NCBI GenBank assembly: GCA_003150235.1 | Contig: QAMW01000027.1 | Span: forward strand, 1-64,000 | Direction of reading: 5' to 3' | From: Bacteroidales bacterium | GTDB taxonomy: Bacteria; Bacteroidota; Bacteroidia; Bacteroidales; Muribaculaceae | Length of the DNA: 64,000 bases | Shown: positions 25,143-34,595 of the stretch, piece after piece | Layout of the letters: each line of letters opens with the position of its first letter | Position numbering within the stretch: position 1 is the first letter of the stretch | Translations under genes and position numbers: made by a program | The notes under the pieces: generated by a model | The model's database searches: none | Told to the model about the DNA's origin: nothing | Seen by the model: only the letters and a program-made list of their open reading frames with translations

Positions 25143-26540
25143 TTAAAATATGTGACGTGGTGAGGGAGTACCCGATATGTCGACATCAATATCCATGAGC
25201 ACTGTGTCGGAATCAGCGTTTATGGTCGCTTCGATTGACTTCTCGACGACGGATAGAATCGGTGAAAATTCCTCCTGAAAGTTGGGTATGAAGTCATCGG
25301 AACCTTGCGAGTTGAGACGGTCAAGTACAAATCCGAGTGTTATGTCGTGAATGTCGACCGCCGGTTGATAGGCGTGTTGCTCTTTTTCGTTTTCCGAGTA
25401 CACGATTGAAAGTAGCCCGGCATCAGTCATTTCCCGTATAAGGTCGGTGACGATACGCGACGGCATGTGATATAGTGCCGCAAAGTCCATTATGGTGAGG
25501 GGTTGGAGCTGCTCCCTGAAGCGCTTCACGATTATCGTCATTATGACCACGGCTATTTTGCGCTTGTAGTCGAGTGAAATGGCGTTGATGTCGTTGCTGA
25601 AATTGAACTGGAATATGTTCTGCGACGAATAGCAGAGCACAGCCCCGGCAAGAGTGATGCTCCATACGAGCTGGAGCCATATCAGCAACAACGGCAGGAA
25701 GGCGAAACTACCGTAAATGGCATTGTATTTCGACACATATATCTGTCCCGACACGAACAGGTATTGCAGAATCTGGAACGCCGTGCCGGCGAGTACGCCG
25801 CAGTAGAAGGCATGTTTGAACTTTACCTTTGTATTGGGGAAAAGCATGTACATGCCAGTAAAGGAGAGCCAAGTGAGTAGGAAGGGCGCAAAGTCAAGAA
25901 GTACCTTCACGGCGGGTGAAAACAATTTAAAATGCGGGTTGTCGACTATCGTGGTCGACATGAGCAGGGAGATTCCGCTTGAACACACCATAAGGATAGG
26001 CAACAGAAACATGATGGCGGTGTAGTCGATTACTTTTCGCGCCATCGGGCGGTTGCTCTTTACCCCCCACACCTTATTAAATGAATCCTCGATGTTGCTC
26101 ATGAGCGAAATCATGGTCCACAAGAGGAATACGAGACCCACTCCCACGAATATGCCCTGTGAAGCCTGGGCAAGATAATGGTCGACAAATCCTATCGAGG
26201 TCTCAAGCACTTCGCGCTGAGAAGGGAAAAATGTGAATAGCTGTGATTTCAGCAGATTCTGGAAACCGAATCCGCGCCCTATTGCAAAAAGCAATGCCAG
26301 AGCGGGCACGATTGCAAGCAAAGTGTTGTAAGTGAGCATCGAGGCGCGGTTTTGAAGCTCACTGTTCATAAACGACTGTACCGACAGGTTCAGCGTCTTT
26401 ATGGTGTTGACTTTCCAGTTGCGGCGCGTGTCGCTCCACACCCCCTTGGTGCAGTAGTCCCAGAAATTACGTATCCTGGCTGTCCATGCCGAGATGAGCG
26501 TGGACAATTTTGAAGGAGCGGGTTTCTTGTCGCCTGTCAT
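25143..26540 (-). CDS. YihY/BrkB family membrane protein
   Basis: 465-residue inner-membrane protein (UPF0761/YihY). About six helices between residues 75 and 320 ('ASMLTYNTLLAIVPALALLFAIGRGF' in parts TYNTLLAIVPA and LLFAIGRGF; 'AFLPLLLIWLQLVWSITLAGAVL' in parts). Despite the older RNase BN label it is not a nuclease. The C-terminal 130 residues look like a winged-helix or helical cytosolic domain ('LYHMPSRIVTDLIREMTDAGLL'), longer than in E. coli YihY. The frame can be extended to a TTG at 26579, but the ATG at 26540 is preferred. Confidence 0.88.
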   Translation of the reverse strand: MTGDKKPAPSKLSTLISAWTARIRNFWDYCTKGVWSDTRRNWKVNTIKTLNLSVQSFMNSELQNRASMLTYNTLLAIVPALALLFAIGRGFGFQNLLKSQLFTFFPSQREVLETSIGFVDHYLAQASQGIFVGVGLVFLLWTMISLMSNIEDSFNKVWGVKSNRPMARKVIDYTAIMFLLPILMVCSSGISLLMSTTIVDNPHFKLFSPAVKVLLDFAPFLLTWLSFTGMYMLFPNTKVKFKHAFYCGVLAGTAFQILQYLFVSGQIYVSKYNAIYGSFAFLPLLLIWLQLVWSITLAGAVLCYSSQNIFQFNFSNDINAISLDYKRKIAVVIMTIIVKRFREQLQPLTIMDFAALYHMPSRIVTDLIREMTDAGLLSIVYSENEKEQHAYQPAVDIHDITLGFVLDRLNSQGSDDFIPNFQEEFSPILSVVEKSIEATINADSDTVLMDIDVDISGTPSPRHIF

Positions 26541-26656
26541 TGCCGTAGTGCTGGTTTGTTTGGTTAAACTGTTTTGCAAAATAACAAAAAAACTGCGTGA
26601 AAAGTCTGATTTAACAATAAAAACATTTAAGTGAACATACTCTTAGATAATTAAAA

Positions 26657-26688
26657 TTTGGTTAACACCGCAGATTGACGTATCTTTG
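26657..26688 (+). promoter_or_regulatory. Promoter of the fur-like/purA operon
   Basis: TTTG (26657-26660), 20 bases, TATCTTTG (26681-26688). Start point expected near 26693-26695, so the first in-frame ATG (26696) would be at or beside the 5' end of the RNA. Confidence 0.8.
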
Positions 26689-26695
26689 CACTGCA

Positions 26696-27169
26696 ATGAT
26701 TGACGACAAGTCACGGACAATGGCGAGAGCCGCGCTCACGGAATATCTCCGGGTGAAAAAACTCAGAAAGACCCCGGAGCGCTACGCTATACTTGACAAG
26801 GTGTGTGCGATGACGCGCCACTTTGACATCGAGGCGTTGTATGCGGCTATCGAGGACGACGGCTTTCATGTGAGCCGCGCCACGCTTTACAATACCATGG
26901 AGCTGTTTACCGATTGCGGCATTGTAAGGCGTCATCAGTTTGGTGCCCAGCCGGCTCAATATGAGCTGGTGACCGGTGTGTCCAATCATCTGCATCTCAT
27001 TTGCCAGCAGTGTGGCAAGATTAAGGAGTCGCAGGATTCCGAGCTGGTTAAGTTCATGAACTCACGCAGCTATTCGGCGTTTCACACTTCTTATTTTTGC
27101 CTCTATGTCTATGGAATATGTGCGGCTTGCGCCCGCCGTAACAAACGCTACGAAACTGAAAGAAACTGA
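26696..27169 (+). CDS. Fur-family metal-responsive regulator
   Basis: 157 residues if started at 26696; a second ATG at 26720 gives a more usual N-terminus. Winged-helix domain with 'TPERYAILDKV', 'HFDIEALYAAIEDDGFHVSRATLYNTMELFTDCGIV' (parts FDIEALYAAI, VSRATLYNTMELF) and a C-terminal dimer domain with 'HLHLICQQCGKI' and 'CAACAR', giving two CxxC zinc sites. Whether it is Fur, Zur or PerR cannot be told. Its promoter lies so close that the transcript would be leaderless if 26696 is used. purA follows after 22 bases. Confidence 0.88.
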   Translation: MIDDKSRTMARAALTEYLRVKKLRKTPERYAILDKVCAMTRHFDIEALYAAIEDDGFHVSRATLYNTMELFTDCGIVRRHQFGAQPAQYELVTGVSNHLHLICQQCGKIKESQDSELVKFMNSRSYSAFHTSYFCLYVYGICAACARRNKRYETERN

Positions 27170-27191
27170 AAACAAAACAATATTGAATAAC

Positions 27192-28457
27192 ATGAAAGTT
27201 GACGTTTTGCTCGGCCTGCAGTGGGGCGATGAAGGGAAAGGAAAAGTAGTAGATGTACTTACTCCGCGTTACGACGTGGTGGCACGTTTCCAGGGAGGTC
27301 CCAACGCCGGACACACTCTTGAGTTTGAAGGAAAGAAGTATGTGCTCCGTTCGATTCCGTCAGGAATATTCCAGCATGGTCAGACTAACATCATAGGCAA
27401 CGGCGTGGTGCTTGACCCGGTGCTTTTCCGCGAGGAAGCAGAGTCGCTTGAAAAGAGCGGGGTGGATCTTAAGAAGATATTGAAGCTTTCCAAGAAGATT
27501 CATCTCATCATGCCTACCCACCGTCTGCTCGACGCTGCGAATGAGAAAGCTAAGGGCGGCGCGAAAATCGGTACTACAGGCAAGGGTATCGGTCCGACAT
27601 ATACCGACAAGATAAGCCGTAACGGCCTGCGCCTCGGTGATGTGTATCACAACTTCGACAAGAAATATGCCGCAGCCCGCGACCGCCACGTGGCAATGCT
27701 CCGCTCGATGGGTGAGGAACCGGAGTTTTCAGAACTTGAGCAGAAGTGGCTGTCAGCAATCGAGTATATCAAGGGTTACGATATCGTTGACAGCGAGCAT
27801 CTGGTCAACAAACTGCTTGCCGACGGCAAAAGTGTGCTTTGCGAAGGCGCGCAAGGTACCATGCTTGATGTCGACTTCGGCAGCTATCCGTTTGTCACTT
27901 CAAGTAACACGATATGTGCCGGGGCATGCTCGGGTCTCGGTGTCGCCCCCAACAAGATAGGGGAGGTATTCGGCATATTCAAGGCTTATTGCACCCGTGT
28001 AGGTGCAGGACCATTCCCCACCGAACTTTTCGACGAGACAGGCAAGCTTATCCGCGATCTCGGTCACGAATATGGTGCTGTTACCGGTCGTGAACGCCGT
28101 TGCGGATGGATTGACCTCGTGGCGTTGCGTTACGCTATCATGATTAACGGGGTGACCCAGCTTATCATGATGAAGAGCGACGTGCTTGACGGATTTGACG
28201 AAATCAAGGCTTGCGTGGCTTACGAGATAAACGGTGAGCGCGTCGAGGATTTCCCCTTCTCGATTGAGGAAGATGAAATCAAGCCTGTATATGTCACTCT
28301 GCCCGGATGGAAGACCGATATGACCGCCATGAAGAGCGAGGATGAGTTCCCGCAGCAGTTCAAGGATTATATCGCCTTCCTTGAAAAAGAGCTTAAGACT
28401 CCGATTACTATTGTCTCTATCGGTCCCGACCGTGAGCAGACTATCATCAGAAAATGA
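27192..28457 (+). CDS. purA: Adenylosuccinate synthetase
   Basis: Converts IMP, aspartate and GTP to adenylosuccinate, the first step from IMP to AMP. 421 residues. 'LLGLQWGDEGKGK' (GTP loop with catalytic Asp), 'FQGGPNAGHT' with catalytic His, 'GTTGKGIGPTY', 'GAQGTMLDVDFGSYPFVTSSN' (parts GAQGTMLDVD, SYPFVTSSN), 'RVGAGPFPTEL', 'TGRERRCGW'. The upstream in-frame extension overlaps the regulator gene and is rejected. Co-transcribed with the Fur-like gene, which is frequent in Bacteroidota. Confidence 0.97.
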   Translation: MKVDVLLGLQWGDEGKGKVVDVLTPRYDVVARFQGGPNAGHTLEFEGKKYVLRSIPSGIFQHGQTNIIGNGVVLDPVLFREEAESLEKSGVDLKKILKLSKKIHLIMPTHRLLDAANEKAKGGAKIGTTGKGIGPTYTDKISRNGLRLGDVYHNFDKKYAAARDRHVAMLRSMGEEPEFSELEQKWLSAIEYIKGYDIVDSEHLVNKLLADGKSVLCEGAQGTMLDVDFGSYPFVTSSNTICAGACSGLGVAPNKIGEVFGIFKAYCTRVGAGPFPTELFDETGKLIRDLGHEYGAVTGRERRCGWIDLVALRYAIMINGVTQLIMMKSDVLDGFDEIKACVAYEINGERVEDFPFSIEEDEIKPVYVTLPGWKTDMTAMKSEDEFPQQFKDYIAFLEKELKTPITIVSIGPDREQTIIRK

Positions 28458-28534
28458 TTACGGTCAATCTCATAAGAGACATAGTGTTACCCGAAACAAT
28501 CATAAAATTAATATCATAAAAAAACTGACAAGCA

Positions 28535-29782
28535 ATGGCAAAGGTAAAACCGTTCAGGGGCATACGCCCTCCGCGCGAACTGGTCACGCAGGTGGCTTCG
28601 CGGCCTTACGACGTGCTTAACTCCGAGGAAGCCCGCGAAGAGGCTGCCGGTAACGAAAAGTCGCTTTACCATATCATAAAACCGGAAATCGACTTTGAGC
28701 CGGGCACCGACGAGCATGACCCGAAAGTGTATGAAAAGGCAGTGAGCAATTTCAAGGCTTTCCAGCAGAATGGCTGGCTCGTGCAGGATGAAAAGGAACA
28801 TTATTATATCTATGCCCAGACAATGAACGGCAGGACGCAGTACGGCTTTGTTGTAGCGGCTAATGTCGACGACTATATGGAAGGCCGCATAAAGAAGCAT
28901 GAACTGACCCGCCGCGATAAGGAGGAGGACCGCATGAAGCATGTGCGCGTCAATGATGCCAATATCGAGCCTGTGTTTTTTGCGTTCCCCGATAATGCGA
29001 CTCTTGACGCCATAATGAAAGAGGTGATTGCCGGCACTCCCGAATATGATTTTGTGGCTCCCGACGGTTTCGGTCACACATTCTGGGTGATTGACGATGA
29101 CAAGATGACGGCTGCCATCACTGAGGCATTCGCCGGAATCCCGTCGCTGTATATAGCCGACGGGCATCATCGCACGGCAGCCGCCGCACTTGTGGGCAAT
29201 GAAAAGGCGAAAGCCAATCCCGCTCACACCGGTAATGAGGAATACAATTATTTCCTTGCCGTGGCATTTCCGGCGTCACATCTCAATATCATAGATTACA
29301 ACCGCGTTGTGCGAGACTTGAACGGTCTCGATGCCGACGGATTCCTGAAGGCTCTTGACAAGAGCTTTGTAGTTGAGCTGAAAGGGGAGGAGGAATACCG
29401 TCCCTGCCGTCTGCACAATTTCTCGCTTTATCTTGCCGGGAAATGGTATAGCCTGACTGCGCGTGAAGGCACGTATGATGACAGTGACCCTATCGGCCAG
29501 CTTGACGTCACCGTTTCGAGCGATCTTATTCTCCGCGATATACTCGGAATCCATGACCTGCGCAGTGACAAGCGTATCGACTTTGTGGGGGGAATACGTG
29601 GTCTCGGCGAACTGAAGCGACGCGTCGATTCCGGAGAGATGGCAGGGGCGCTTGCCCTGTATCCGGTGTCCATGGACCAGTTGATGCGCATTGCCGACAC
29701 CGGCAATATCATGCCTCCGAAGACTACGTGGTTTGAGCCGAAACTCCGTTCCGGTCTGGTCATTCATAAGCTTGACGACTGA
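28535..29782 (+). CDS. DUF1015 family protein
   Basis: 415 residues matching DUF1015: 'VKPFRGIRPPRELV', 'SRPYDVLNSEEAREEA', 'YHIIKPEIDF' near the N-terminus and the conserved 'YIADGHHRTAAAAL' near residue 210. The HHR motif suggests a nucleotide- or phosphate-handling site, but no activity is established to my knowledge; it is often found near serine-metabolism genes. Its TGA overlaps the ATG of the rseC-like gene (TGATG), so it may be part of the Rnf transcript. Confidence 0.88.
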   Translation: MAKVKPFRGIRPPRELVTQVASRPYDVLNSEEAREEAAGNEKSLYHIIKPEIDFEPGTDEHDPKVYEKAVSNFKAFQQNGWLVQDEKEHYYIYAQTMNGRTQYGFVVAANVDDYMEGRIKKHELTRRDKEEDRMKHVRVNDANIEPVFFAFPDNATLDAIMKEVIAGTPEYDFVAPDGFGHTFWVIDDDKMTAAITEAFAGIPSLYIADGHHRTAAAALVGNEKAKANPAHTGNEEYNYFLAVAFPASHLNIIDYNRVVRDLNGLDADGFLKALDKSFVVELKGEEEYRPCRLHNFSLYLAGKWYSLTAREGTYDDSDPIGQLDVTVSSDLILRDILGIHDLRSDKRIDFVGGIRGLGELKRRVDSGEMAGALALYPVSMDQLMRIADTGNIMPPKTTWFEPKLRSGLVIHKLDD

Positions 29783-30201
29783 TGACCGGGGTTATAGCCC
29801 ACGCCGGTACCGTGGTCGGCACGACTGCGGATACCGTTATTGTGAGGATTCATGATGGTGCCGACAAATGTGGCGGATGCAGCATAAAGTTTATGTGTAA
29901 CGGTGCCGGTGATGACAATCCGCGTATAAAGGTTCCCGTGCGACACGGCGAGAAATTTGCCTGTGGCGAAGAGGTGCGTCTTTTCATCTCTGACAGCAAA
30001 CAGTATTCTGCGACGCTGATAGCCCTTGTGCTTCCGTGTATCGCGCTTGCCGCCGGAGTTGCGCTTGCTGCGCTGGCTGGTCTCAACGAGGGATTGAGCG
30101 CCTTGGCGGGACTGCTTTTTGTATCGCTTTATTTCATAGTGCTGTATATGATGCGCAAGCGCGTCAACAAAAAGTTTACATGGACCATTGAAAAGCTTTA
30201 A
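29782..30201 (+). CDS. RseC/SoxR-reducing-system family protein
   Basis: 139 residues: N-terminal beta domain with cysteines 'KCGGCSIKFMC' near 28-39, then two membrane helices ('ATLIALVLPCIALAAGVAL' and 'LAGLLFVSLYFIVLYMM') and a basic end. RseC-type proteins are linked to Rnf: in enterobacteria RseC and Rnf-type Rsx proteins jointly reduce SoxR. In Bacteroidota it regularly opens the rnf operon, as here. It may aid Rnf assembly or redox tuning. Confidence 0.88.
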   Translation: MTGVIAHAGTVVGTTADTVIVRIHDGADKCGGCSIKFMCNGAGDDNPRIKVPVRHGEKFACGEEVRLFISDSKQYSATLIALVLPCIALAAGVALAALAGLNEGLSALAGLLFVSLYFIVLYMMRKRVNKKFTWTIEKL

Positions 30202-30249
30202 GAATAAATTACCAACTAATCATTAATAATACCAACAAATTACCGTGAG

Positions 30250-31086
30250 ATGTCACCAATCATTATTGCAATTCTAACTTTAGGAGGGATTGGCATCTTG
30301 AGTGCCATCATCCTCTTTATTGTCTCGAAGCGGTTTTATGTGAAGGAGGATCCCCGTATCGAACAGATCGAGGGGCTGCTCCCCGGTGCAAACTGCGGAA
30401 GCTGCGGCCGTTCAGGCTGTCATGATTTCGCTTGTGCGTGTGCCTCTGCCGATTCGCTTGACAATCTGATGTGTCCCGGTGCCGGTGATGAAGCGATGGG
30501 AAAAATCGCTGAAATCGTCGGGCTTACCGCTGCGGCTTCCAAGCCGATGGTCGCTGTGCTCCGTTGCAACGGGTCATGTGAGAATCGACCTACAACTTCA
30601 AATTATGACGGACCCAAATCGTGTGCTATCCTGAGCTCGCTGAGTGCCGGCACCACTGACTGCCCTTACGGCTGTCTCGGTTGTGGCGACTGTGTATCGG
30701 CATGCCGGTTCGGTGCTCTTCACATGGATCCCGTCACCGGTCTGCCTGTCGTGGATTATGACAAGTGTACCGGTTGCGGTGCATGTGTAAAGAAATGTCC
30801 GCGCCACATTATCGAGCTCCGTGCCAAAGGTCCGAAGGGACTGCGTGTATGGGTGGCTTGTGCCAACAAGGACCGTGGCGCGCAGGCGCGCAAGGAGTGT
30901 TCAGCCGCTTGTATCGGCTGCGGAAAGTGTGTGAAAGTGTGTCCGTTTGAGGCAATCACGCTTGCCGACAATCTTGCCTACATTGACTTCGAGAAGTGTC
31001 GTCTTTGTCACAAGTGTGTCGCCGAGTGCCCTACAACGGCTATCCACACCACAAGAATAGTTAAAGAAATCAAGGTAACCGAATAA
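30250..31086 (+). CDS. rnfB: Rnf complex ferredoxin subunit RnfB
   Basis: Electron entry subunit of the ion-pumping ferredoxin:NAD+ oxidoreductase. 278 residues: one N-terminal membrane helix, the Fe-S motif 'GLLPGANCGSCGRSGC', then four CxxCxxCxxxCP-type motifs ('CLGCGDCVSAC', 'CTGCGACVKKCP', 'CIGCGKCVKVCP', 'CRLCHKCVAECP'), enough for several 4Fe-4S clusters. Four bases before rnfC. Confidence 0.95.
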   Translation: MSPIIIAILTLGGIGILSAIILFIVSKRFYVKEDPRIEQIEGLLPGANCGSCGRSGCHDFACACASADSLDNLMCPGAGDEAMGKIAEIVGLTAAASKPMVAVLRCNGSCENRPTTSNYDGPKSCAILSSLSAGTTDCPYGCLGCGDCVSACRFGALHMDPVTGLPVVDYDKCTGCGACVKKCPRHIIELRAKGPKGLRVWVACANKDRGAQARKECSAACIGCGKCVKVCPFEAITLADNLAYIDFEKCRLCHKCVAECPTTAIHTTRIVKEIKVTE

Positions 31087-31090
31087 CATC

Positions 31091-32443
31091 ATGTTGCATA
31101 CATTTCGTAAGGGAGGAGTACATCCCCCTGAAAGCAAATTGACAGCTTCGGGCACGATTATACCCGTAGAGCTGCCGCGTGAAGTGGTTATTACCTTTGC
31201 GCAACATATAGGGGCGCCGGCAAAATGCGAACTCAAGAAAGGCGACCATGTAAACCGTGGCGACCTTGTCGCCGCTGCCGGAGGCTTCGTGTCGGCTAAC
31301 GTGCATGCCTCTATATCGGGCACAGTAACCAAAGTTGATAAATATAAGACGGCGTTCGGTCTGCCGGTAGATACCGTCACTATAACCGCTACCGACGAAG
31401 ATCATCAGAATGACCTGGATGCCATCGCCGCCGTCAAGCCTCTTCGCACCGACGAGGAGATTGCCGCCCTTGACTCCAAGGCGCTTGTGTCGATTATCGA
31501 TGCCGCCGGTATCGTGGGTCTTGGCGGTGCCACATTCCCGACCAAGGTCAAGCTTTCGCCTCCTCCGGGAAGCAAGGCTGAGGTGCTTATCATCAATGCA
31601 GTCGAGTGTGAGCCGTATCTGACCAACGACCACGCGCTCATGCTTCAGCATCCCGATGAAATCATAGCTGGTGTACAGTTGCTGATGAAGGCTGCCGGTG
31701 TGAATCGTGCCATAATCGGTATTGAGGCAAACAAGGGCAATGCAATCGAACTGCTCACCTCGAAGGCTGCTTCCGACAGCCGTATCGAGGTGATGGGGCT
31801 TAAAGTGAAATATCCGCAGGGCGGTGAAAAGCAGCTTATCGATGCTACCATAGGCAAGGAAGTGCCTTCGGGCGCGCTCCCGATCGCGACCGGCGCGATT
31901 GTACAGAATGTCGCCACTGCCTATGCTGTCTATGAGGCGGTGAAGTTCGGAAAGCCTCTTATTGACCGTGTCGTGACCATAACCGGTCCTTCCGTTGCGA
32001 AGCCGGGTAACTATCTTGCCGCCATAGGTACTAACCTGAAAGAGCTTATTGATGTGGCGGGCGGTGTACCCGCCGACACCGGCAAGATTATCCTTGGCGG
32101 CCCGATGATGGGTAAGAGTGTTGTGCAGATTGACGCTCCCACAGTAAAGGGTACATCCGGCATACTCATGCTCCCCGAAAAGGAGGCTGTGCGCCGAAGG
32201 GTAGAGCCTTGTATCCGTTGCGCGTCATGTGTCAGCGCATGTCCGATGGGGCTTGAACCCTATCTTATCAGCACCCTGTCGCGCCTCGGGCGTTGGGAGG
32301 AGGTTGAAGAGGCTAAGGTGATGAACTGCATCGAGTGTGGCTGCTGCAGCTTCATCTGTCCGTCGACGCGCCCGATTCTTGATTTTATTAGACTTGGTAA
32401 AACTACTGTCGGCGGCATTATCCGTGCGCGCCAGCAAAAATAA
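31091..32443 (+). CDS. rnfC: Rnf complex NADH-side subunit RnfC
   Basis: Peripheral subunit holding FMN and the NAD site. 450 residues: glycine-rich 'GLGGATFPTKVKL' (nucleotide/FMN fold), 'AVECEPYLTNDH', an SLBB-like region, and two 4Fe-4S motifs near the end ('CIRCASCVSACP' and 'CIECGCCSFICP'). The C-terminus stops soon after the second cluster, with no long alanine-lysine tail as found in gamma-proteobacteria. Confidence 0.95.
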   Translation: MLHTFRKGGVHPPESKLTASGTIIPVELPREVVITFAQHIGAPAKCELKKGDHVNRGDLVAAAGGFVSANVHASISGTVTKVDKYKTAFGLPVDTVTITATDEDHQNDLDAIAAVKPLRTDEEIAALDSKALVSIIDAAGIVGLGGATFPTKVKLSPPPGSKAEVLIINAVECEPYLTNDHALMLQHPDEIIAGVQLLMKAAGVNRAIIGIEANKGNAIELLTSKAASDSRIEVMGLKVKYPQGGEKQLIDATIGKEVPSGALPIATGAIVQNVATAYAVYEAVKFGKPLIDRVVTITGPSVAKPGNYLAAIGTNLKELIDVAGGVPADTGKIILGGPMMGKSVVQIDAPTVKGTSGILMLPEKEAVRRRVEPCIRCASCVSACPMGLEPYLISTLSRLGRWEEVEEAKVMNCIECGCCSFICPSTRPILDFIRLGKTTVGGIIRARQQK

Positions 32444-32454
32444 ACAATGGAAAA

Positions 32455-33411
32455 ATGAGCCCAATGTTAACAGTTTCGGCGTCGCCCCATGTCCACACCG
32501 GCAGAACGGTGTCGACTTGTATGTGGCACGTCATAATAGCGCTGCTTCCCGCGCTTGCCTGCTCGATTTATTTCTTCGGGGTGGGCGCTCTTATCGTGAC
32601 AGTTACCGCGTTGCTCGGATGTATGGCTACCGAGTACGTCGTAAACCGGTGGATGTTCGGTAATCCCGATGCGACTCTCGCCAACGGTTCCGCCATCCTT
32701 ACCGGTCTGCTCCTTGCATTCAACCTTCCTTCCAATCTTCCCGTGTGGATTGTGCTTATCGGTTGCGTGGTCGCTATCGGTATCGGCAAGATGGCGTTTG
32801 GCGGTCTTGGTTGCAATATCTGGAATCCGGCTCTCGTAGGTCGTGTGTTCCTTCTCATCTCTTTCCCGGTGCAGATGACTTCATGGCCTGTGCCGCTGGA
32901 AAACGCATGGAATTATACCGATGCCACTACCGGCGCCACTACTCTCGGTCTGCTCAAGCTTGGCGAGATTCATGCTGCCGATGTAAACCTTGCAAATCAG
33001 GCGATAGGTTATATGGGTGGTTCACTTGGTGAGGTTGCCGCGATAGCTCTTCTTATCGGATTCATCTATCTGCTCTGCGTGAAGGTGATTACCTGGCATA
33101 TTCCCGTGGCGGTCCTCGGAACGGTTGCCCTGTTTACCCTCTGTCTCGGCGACAATGTCGCTGTCGAGCTTCTTTCGGGAGGCCTTATCCTCGGCGCATG
33201 CTTCATGGCTACCGACTATGTGACTTCGCCTATGTCCCATAAGGGTATGATTGTGTTCGGTGTACTCATTGGTGTAATCACTATAGTAATACGTAAATGG
33301 GGTGCTTATCCGGAAGGCGTGTCTTTCGCCATCCTGCTTGCCAATAGTGTCGTGCCTCTGATTGACCGTTACATTAAGCCGCGTAAGTTCGGAGAAAGGA
33401 GTAAGAAATGA
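32455..33411 (+). CDS. rnfD: Rnf complex membrane subunit RnfD
   Basis: 318-residue membrane protein of the NqrB/RnfD family with about nine or ten helices. 'SPHVHTGRTVSTCMW' at the N-terminus, 'NGSAILTGLLLAFNLP', 'GKMAFGGLGCNIWNPALVGR' (parts), and 'ATTGATTLGLLK', whose Thr is the usual covalent FMN site. Its last codons overlap rnfG by ATGA. Confidence 0.95.
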   Translation: MSPMLTVSASPHVHTGRTVSTCMWHVIIALLPALACSIYFFGVGALIVTVTALLGCMATEYVVNRWMFGNPDATLANGSAILTGLLLAFNLPSNLPVWIVLIGCVVAIGIGKMAFGGLGCNIWNPALVGRVFLLISFPVQMTSWPVPLENAWNYTDATTGATTLGLLKLGEIHAADVNLANQAIGYMGGSLGEVAAIALLIGFIYLLCVKVITWHIPVAVLGTVALFTLCLGDNVAVELLSGGLILGACFMATDYVTSPMSHKGMIVFGVLIGVITIVIRKWGAYPEGVSFAILLANSVVPLIDRYIKPRKFGERSKK

Positions 33412-34013
33412 AAAAACTCGCTTCCACACTGCCCAACATGATAATTTCGCTGGGCGTAATTACAATCATAGCCTCGGCGCTCCTCGCGTGGGCAAACAGC
33501 GTGACGGCAGAGCCTATCGCTGCCGCTGCGAAGCAGACACGTGTCGATGCTATAAAAGATGTGTTGCCTCCGTTTGACAACGACCCCCTTGCAAAGGCTG
33601 TCGAGCTTAACGTGATGGGCGACGGTAACGCGCCGTTTATCATCTATCCCGCTTATGAGGGCGACAAGTTTGTCGGTGCCGCTGTCGAGGGTTATACTCT
33701 CAACGGTTTCTCCGGTGAGGTGAAGGTGATGTACGGGTTTGATGCCGCAGGTGTCGTACACGGATATCAGGTGCTTTCCCATGCCGAGACTCCGGGTCTC
33801 GGAGCAAAGATGAACGAATGGTTCCGCATGGAAGAGGGCAACCGCAGCGTGATTGACAAGGATCCCGCGCAGGTAAATATGACCGTGGCAAAAGATGGCG
33901 GAGCGATTGACGCAATTACCGCAGCCACTATCAGCTCCCGCGCGTTCCTGTCGGCTCTTCGTGATTGTTATCAGGCGTTTGTGACTTATAAAAATGACCA
34001 CAGCAATGAATAA
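33408..34013 (+). CDS. rnfG: Rnf complex flavoprotein subunit RnfG
   Basis: 201 residues, one N-terminal membrane helix and a periplasmic FMN domain. The flavinylation motif reads 'DAITAATISSRA', the second Thr being the likely covalent FMN attachment (family S/T-GAT-S/T; here A replaces G). 'GYQVLSHAETPGLGAKM' is the usual FMN-domain stretch. Begins at an ATGA overlap with rnfD and its end overlaps rnfE by eight bases. Confidence 0.94.
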   Translation: MKKLASTLPNMIISLGVITIIASALLAWANSVTAEPIAAAAKQTRVDAIKDVLPPFDNDPLAKAVELNVMGDGNAPFIIYPAYEGDKFVGAAVEGYTLNGFSGEVKVMYGFDAAGVVHGYQVLSHAETPGLGAKMNEWFRMEEGNRSVIDKDPAQVNMTVAKDGGAIDAITAATISSRAFLSALRDCYQAFVTYKNDHSNE

Positions 34014-34593
34014 ACTTCGTATCATATATAATGGACTTGTAGTTGAAAATCCTACATTTGTCCTGCTGCTCGGTATGTGTCCTACTCTCGGTACTACCGG
34101 TTCGGCTATGAACGGTATGTCGATGGGACTTGCGACAATGGGTGTGCTTATCTGCTCCAATATAGTTATATCGGCTATTAAGAGCCTTGTGCCTGATAAA
34201 GTGCGTATCCCGGCGTTTATCGTTGTCATCGCTACTTTCGTGACCCTCCTCCAGATGATGATGCAGGCTTACCTTCCGGAACTGAATGCAAGTCTCGGAT
34301 TGTTTATCCCGCTTATCGTGGTTAACTGTATCGTGCTCGGTCGTGCCGAGGCATACGCTTCGCGTCATTCGGTTATTGACTCGGCGTTTGACGGTATTGG
34401 TATCGGTCTCGGATTTACCGTTGCTCTTACTCTACTTGGCGCGGTGCGTGAGATTCTTGGTGCAGGATGCGTGTTTGGCGCTCAGGTTTACCCCGAGACT
34501 TACGGCTCACTCGTGTTCGTGCTTGCCCCCGGAGCGTTTATCGCCCTCGGCTTCCTCGTGGCTTTGTTTAACTATATCCGTAATCGTTCGTAA
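34006..34593 (+). CDS. rnfE: Rnf complex membrane subunit RnfE
   Basis: 195-residue membrane protein with six helices, homologous to NqrD. 'NGLVVENPTFVLLLGMCPTLGTTGSAMNG' (parts NPTFVLLLGMCPTLG) carries the cysteine that with RnfA binds a membrane-buried iron centre; 'NCIVLGRAEAYAS' holds the second Cys. The ATG at 34006 gives the normal N-terminus MNKLRIIYNG; an ATG four codons upstream is possible. Confidence 0.94.
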   Translation: MNKLRIIYNGLVVENPTFVLLLGMCPTLGTTGSAMNGMSMGLATMGVLICSNIVISAIKSLVPDKVRIPAFIVVIATFVTLLQMMMQAYLPELNASLGLFIPLIVVNCIVLGRAEAYASRHSVIDSAFDGIGIGLGFTVALTLLGAVREILGAGCVFGAQVYPETYGSLVFVLAPGAFIALGFLVALFNYIRNRS

Positions 34594-34595
34594 TC

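Noticed and set aside
33369..34229. A 286-residue minus-strand ORF opposite rnfG and rnfE
   Set aside because: The plus strand carries clear Rnf subunits with overlapping starts; the opposite frame is histidine- and serine-rich shadow sequence.
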